Below, one piece after another: positions 7,126-10,358 of a stretch of 10,358 bases of DNA. Both the position numbers and the translations under genes were made by a program. This DNA is from Entrophospora sp. SA101 (taxonomy: Eukaryota > Glomeromycota > Glomeromycetes > Entrophosporales > Entrophosporaceae). The DNA lies in assembly GCA_958430865.1 (NCBI GenBank), contig CAUDNR010004187.1:2755-13112 (forward strand), given 5' to 3'. The notes under the pieces were generated by a model. It did not search any database. It worked only from the letters and a program-made list of their open reading frames with translations, and was not told the DNA's origin. Numbering within the stretch: position 1 is the first letter of the stretch; every line of letters begins with the position of its first letter.

Positions 7126-9970
7126 TTACTTATTTAATGCTTCAGTTAATTGTTTATTTGCAGAATCATCATTTTGAAAAATTATAAATTCATCATTATC
7201 ATTAATATTTTTTTCATCTTCAGAACTACTACTATCATTATCATTGTCTTTCTTTTTTTTCTTTTTTTTATTGTTATCTTGTCCAGATTTTTTCAATCTT
7301 TCAATAAAAGAAGGAACTAATTGATTAATCTTTTCTGAAAAATATTGGTAACAATAAACACATAAATTATTTTGCCTGTTAAAACAAATAATATGAAATG
7401 AATGACCACAAGTTAAAAAATAGCTTGGAATATTTTGATCTAAAATCTTACAAAAGTTGGCATCACAAAATTTTTGAGTATTAGGAATGTGTGATGAAAG
7501 AAAAGCTGTTGGTAAAGCAACTTCACATAATTTACCCATTGTTGGAAGATCATAATATTGTTTTTCATTTGCTTTTCTTTTTGTAAGTTTTTGTGTTTTA
7601 CCTAAATTATTCCAAACTGATTCAAAGTATTGTAATAAAAATATAGCTGATCTTTCTAGCATACAATCTATATTTTTTTTTGAATAAGGATATTTTTTTT
7701 TTTCAACAAATGCATTTAAAAAATTATTATTATGTTTTTCAGTATCTATAACTAAAGAATCACGCCTTAATCTTTTTGGATCAAAACCTTTATCAGATGT
7801 GTATCTACGTAATAAAGAGTGAAAGTTTTCTACATAACTATCATGAAATAGTGATAAGTATTGCCTAATAAAATTGTAAATTGGATGATTAATTTGATTC
7901 CAGTAAAAAATATCACTTAGAAAAGCCAAAATAGCCTTATCATAATTTTTTCTTTTAAATCTTGCCATAAAAGTCCATACACGAAATAAAGTTTCAATAT
8001 ATTCATCGAAAAATCCTCCTCGAAATAAAACTCCATAAATATCCAACACAGAGGGAATGATATTATCTAACAAGTCAATACTAGTTGCATATTCAATATC
8101 TTTACATAGTTTAAATTTTTTTAAGATTTCTTGCCTAACTAACTTCCAACCACCATAACTTAGATATAGAAGTAAATTAATTTTACATGGAAATATTCTT
8201 TCTCCAAGATCTTTTTTAGCCTTAAAAACATACAAATAGAGCTTATTAAAAAAAGGATAAAAAATTTTATATGTTGTTTCACATGTGTTTAGTGAGATGT
8301 GTAGAGGACCAATTAAAGGAACTAACTTAGTTATTTGATCAGGAATATTATTATTTAACTTTAAAATTTTTTGAGTAATTGCACTACGAATATATAACTG
8401 GCCAAGCCAGTCAGCTGATATTGGGATTATATTTGTTTGAATATAATCTTGAATTTCAGAAAATTGAAATAAAAAATTTGCTGCTTTTAAATAATCATCC
8501 AGTGATTTAAGATTCAACTCTTGAAATTCAATCAACTTAACACAATCCATTGTACGTATATTATACATATCTTCTTGAATCCAGTTGGTATTGTATGAGT
8601 GAATTGATAATGTGTTTATTAATTCTTTTTCAGGTAAGAGAGTCATTTCTGGAACTGACAAAAATGATTTTCTATTTATATAACTAACACTAAATTTGTT
8701 CATATATGTATTATATAAATAATATATTAAACTATTAGAGTCTACAAGATTTGGATTATGTACTTTGAATCCAGATGGAGATAAGTAATAAATTGAAGGG
8801 ATATTTGGAGTATTTATTGTCATAGTCATCATATGTGCAACTTGTGAAGTTGAAGTAGTGTTTGGCATTCTTGATTGGTGTATGTCATGATAGTCATCTA
8901 TATTTAAAATAAAAGTATTAATTTTCTAAAAAAAAAATTTTTAATTTTAATTTTAATAAATAATATATATATTATAAAATATTATAAAATATAAATAAAA
9001 TTATTTACCTTTTTTTTTAAATATTCTAGTACACTCAAAGCATGATCTTTTTCTATTTTATTCATTTTGTTAATTGATGAACAATAAGTAGTTGATAAGC
9101 CAACATTTGATAGCATGTTAATTCCAGAACATGATGTGCCAGTTCCGACTAAAAACAATCCCATATCATCTTTAAAATAAGTACAATGTTTATTTCTAAT
9201 ACTTACTAACTGGTAAATTAATACCATAATTTTTTTTTTAATACTTTCAATTGTTTTTTGATTTTTATTTTTAATATTTGTTGATTGAACTAATGTATTA
9301 AAAAAATGAACAAATCCAGGATGTTTATTACTCATATTCCATAAAATTGTTTACATTATAGATTGGATTTATTTTTTCCTTATGTTGAGCATCGTATAAA
9401 ATTTTTGTTAAAATTTCTATTTCTTTTGTAAAATATTTACAAAAATTTGTTTCTTCTAAAAATAAATAAACAGTAATATTAAAATAAGTATAATAAACAT
9501 ATATATAAAATGTAAAATTTTTTGATGCTTTTATATTATATTTAAAATATAAATTATTTGCCTGATATTAAAAATAATTCATCAAAATTTTCTTTTAATT
9601 GGTCTAATTCATTTTGTATAAATTGAATATTTGCCTTAAGTTGAATATTTTCTGATGATTTATTTATTAATTCATTATATTCAGCTTCATGTAAAATAAA
9701 TTTTCTTTTTTTTTCATGTAATGGTAATTTTAAACAAAAATTTTCATCATCATTATTCTTATTATTCTTATCATTCCTATCATATACTACAAGATCATTG
9801 TAACATTTATGGCATAACTGTGAACCTATTTCTAAAACACATAAATTCTCTTTGTTATTAGAGAAAACTTTTCGTAAGGAATCTTCATTTAACTTCTGGA
9901 AGGTAGTGTTTTCATAATTGCTAAAATTACAAATTTCACAAGGTCCAAAATTGCTTCGTTTCCTTCCCAT
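7126..9970 (-). CDS. Large spliced gene: Cys-pair/coiled-coil N-terminus, transposase-like core, C-terminal RING-like finger
   Basis: Exons are 9970-9562, 9455-9009 and 8925-7126, about 884 residues. The ATG at 9970 is chosen because the longer open frame starts with GTG at 9976. Residues 1-61 carry two Cys pairs, GPCEIC (11-14) and LCHKC (53-56), a likely zinc site. About 100-135 is a coiled coil. Exon 2 contains WNMSNKHPGF and VGTGTSCSGINMLSN; exon 3 opens with NIDDYHDIH (about 293-301), then GPLHISLN, KDIEY, DLLDNIIP, and DSYVENFHS with its Glu near 651 (7830-7828). A RING-like finger follows (7467-7351): C-x4-C, CGH-x2-H-x2-C, C-x2-C. The tail has seven Lys, then an Asp/Ser/Glu-rich stretch, suggesting nuclear localisation. 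The frame breaks by one base in exon 2 near 9342. From memory, this resembles large repeated families in Rhizophagus; conserved Asp and Glu motifs suggest a DDE-type transposase origin, which is inference. A domesticated regulator is the alternative. Confidence 0.75.
8926..9008 (-). other. Intron 2 of the - strand gene (GT-AG, 83 nt)
   Basis: Donor AAG|GTAAAT at 9008 and acceptor TTTTTTTTTTAG ending at 8926. It joins ...LEYLKKK to KINTFILNIDDYHD in phase 0 and brings the DDYH motif and the preceding residues into frame with the long third exon, so the ATG at 8868 is internal and not the start. Confidence 0.88.
9342..9342 (-). other. One-base frame break in exon 2
   Basis: Upstream reads ...INPIYNVNNF in one frame and would run to TAA at 9330-9328. 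Downstream reads WNMSNKHPGFVHFF in the other frame. The two coding stretches abut if one base, the A at 9342 between TTT and TGG, is ignored. No intron of credible length fits here. It is either a real indel (a decayed copy) or an assembly/read error. Confidence 0.6.
9456..9561 (-). other. Intron 1 of the - strand gene, apparent GC-AG (106 nt)
   Basis: Exon 1 ends ...TTAATATCAG and the intron begins GCAAAT; no GT occurs between the last conserved-looking codons and the TAA at 9556-9554. CAG|GCAAAT matches the strong exon-side consensus typical of GC donors. The acceptor is TTTATTTTTAG at 9456. Splicing keeps phase 1 and yields SGEETNFCKYF. The acceptor region is TAGAAG, a NAGNAG tandem, so one Glu codon may be optionally included. 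Confidence 0.75.
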
Positions 9971-9976
9971 ATTCAC

Positions 9977-10182
9977 ACCAAAAAGTTTACTAATAAAATG
10001 TCAATGGAATTTCTGATCTTTTCTGATCTAGACTTAGAATATATGAAGGCGTTTATGTGCAAAATTTGAATACACTTTCATTATTGCACTTTACCCTGGC
10101 ATTTGGTTACACTATTTAATTCTACTTTAAACAATATAAATAATTATGTTACACGAAAAATAGAATTTCCACCATGCTACAC
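9977..10182 (-). promoter_or_regulatory. Presumed promoter/5' leader of the - strand gene
   Basis: The 200 bases upstream of the ATG at 9970 have no gene. On the minus strand they include GATCAGAAAAGATCAGAAA (about 10010-10028, two GATCAGAAA words) and an ATATATTC stretch near 10035-10042. The start context is GTGAATATGGGA. No individual promoter element can be assigned with confidence. Confidence 0.35.
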
Positions 10183-10252
10183 TTAATAACTCCAAGTTAT
10201 TAATAGTTAATAACCACTTATTAACTATTGCACTCTGAGTGAGAGTTATTAA
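10183..10252. repeat. 70-bp nested palindrome
   Basis: The outer arms TTAATAACTC (10183-10192) and GAGTTATTAA (10243-10252) are exact reverse complements. Inside lie three further hairpins: TTAATAACT/AGTTATTAA (10183-10191/10195-10203), AATAGTTAATAA/TTATTAACTATT (10202-10213/10218-10229, 4-nt loop CCAC) and CACTC/GAGTG (10231-10235/10237-10241). The arrangement could fold like a cruciform or cloverleaf. No obvious target-site duplication flanks it. Confidence 0.8.
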
Positions 10253-10358
10253 TCCAAAAGATCCATTTTGTCAATCAATCTCAGTGTATAGAATTCAGCA
10301 TGTGGAATGTGCTGTGCTAACCAAATTCAGCAGATTTGGAAAAAATTTATCAAATTTG
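10253..10358. other. Right edge, no gene seen
   Basis: 106 bp of mixed sequence with a repeated TTCAGCA word (about 10292 and 10326) that also occurs in both minisatellites. No coding frame can be supported before the window ends. Confidence 0.4.

Noticed and set aside
8982..9335. Independent small protein starting at the ATG at 9335
   Set aside because: Coding similarity continues upstream of this ATG (in-frame WN before it, then a frame break) and downstream through a GT-AG intron, so it is an exon fragment.
9974..9976. GTG as the start of the large minus-strand gene
   Set aside because: A eukaryotic gene is expected to use the ATG two codons downstream at 9970.

Overview
The window looks like AT-rich nuclear DNA of a fungus. 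The protein families, the lysine/asparagine/aspartate-rich low-complexity coding, the compact 65-115 nt introns and the repeat load fit an arbuscular mycorrhizal fungus (Glomeromycotina, e.g. the Rhizophagus/Gigaspora lineage). This attribution rests on remembered family resemblance and base composition; no search was possible. No rRNA, intact tRNA, CRISPR array or bacterial-style operon is visible.

Layout. 1-238 is a 52-bp minisatellite. About 690-1690 holds three tandem copies of a ~333-bp satellite-like unit. 1691-2812 is AT-rich DNA without a supportable gene, followed by a perfect 20-bp-arm hairpin at 2813-2863 and a simple-repeat-rich stretch up to 3634. 3635-5262 (+) is a nine-exon gene that no single long ORF reveals: splice sites chain small exons into a ~265-residue lysine/acidic-rich protein. 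It carries a frame break in exon 4 and an in-frame TGA in exon 5, so it is annotated as a probable pseudogene. About 5390-5845 is a 55-bp minisatellite; 5885-6045 is a palindrome-rich cluster of GTACGGAA-like words. 6206-6678 is a non-autonomous hAT-like transposon (MITE) with 8-bp target-site duplications.

9970-7126 (-) is one large gene. Three separate minus-strand ORFs join through two introns into a ~884-residue protein with an N-terminal Cys pair module, a coiled coil, a long core with DDYH and ENFHS motifs, a C-terminal RING-like finger and a basic/acidic tail. Its architecture resembles large, repetitive, possibly transposase-derived families of these fungi. Its first intron appears to be GC-AG, and exon 2 carries a one-base frame break. 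Upstream of it, 10183-10252 is a 70-bp nested palindrome.

The two genes are convergent, and the repeats and the MITE lie between their 3' ends. Nothing ties them into one pathway. The common theme is accessory, repeat-rich genome with genes that are high-copy-like and partly decayed.
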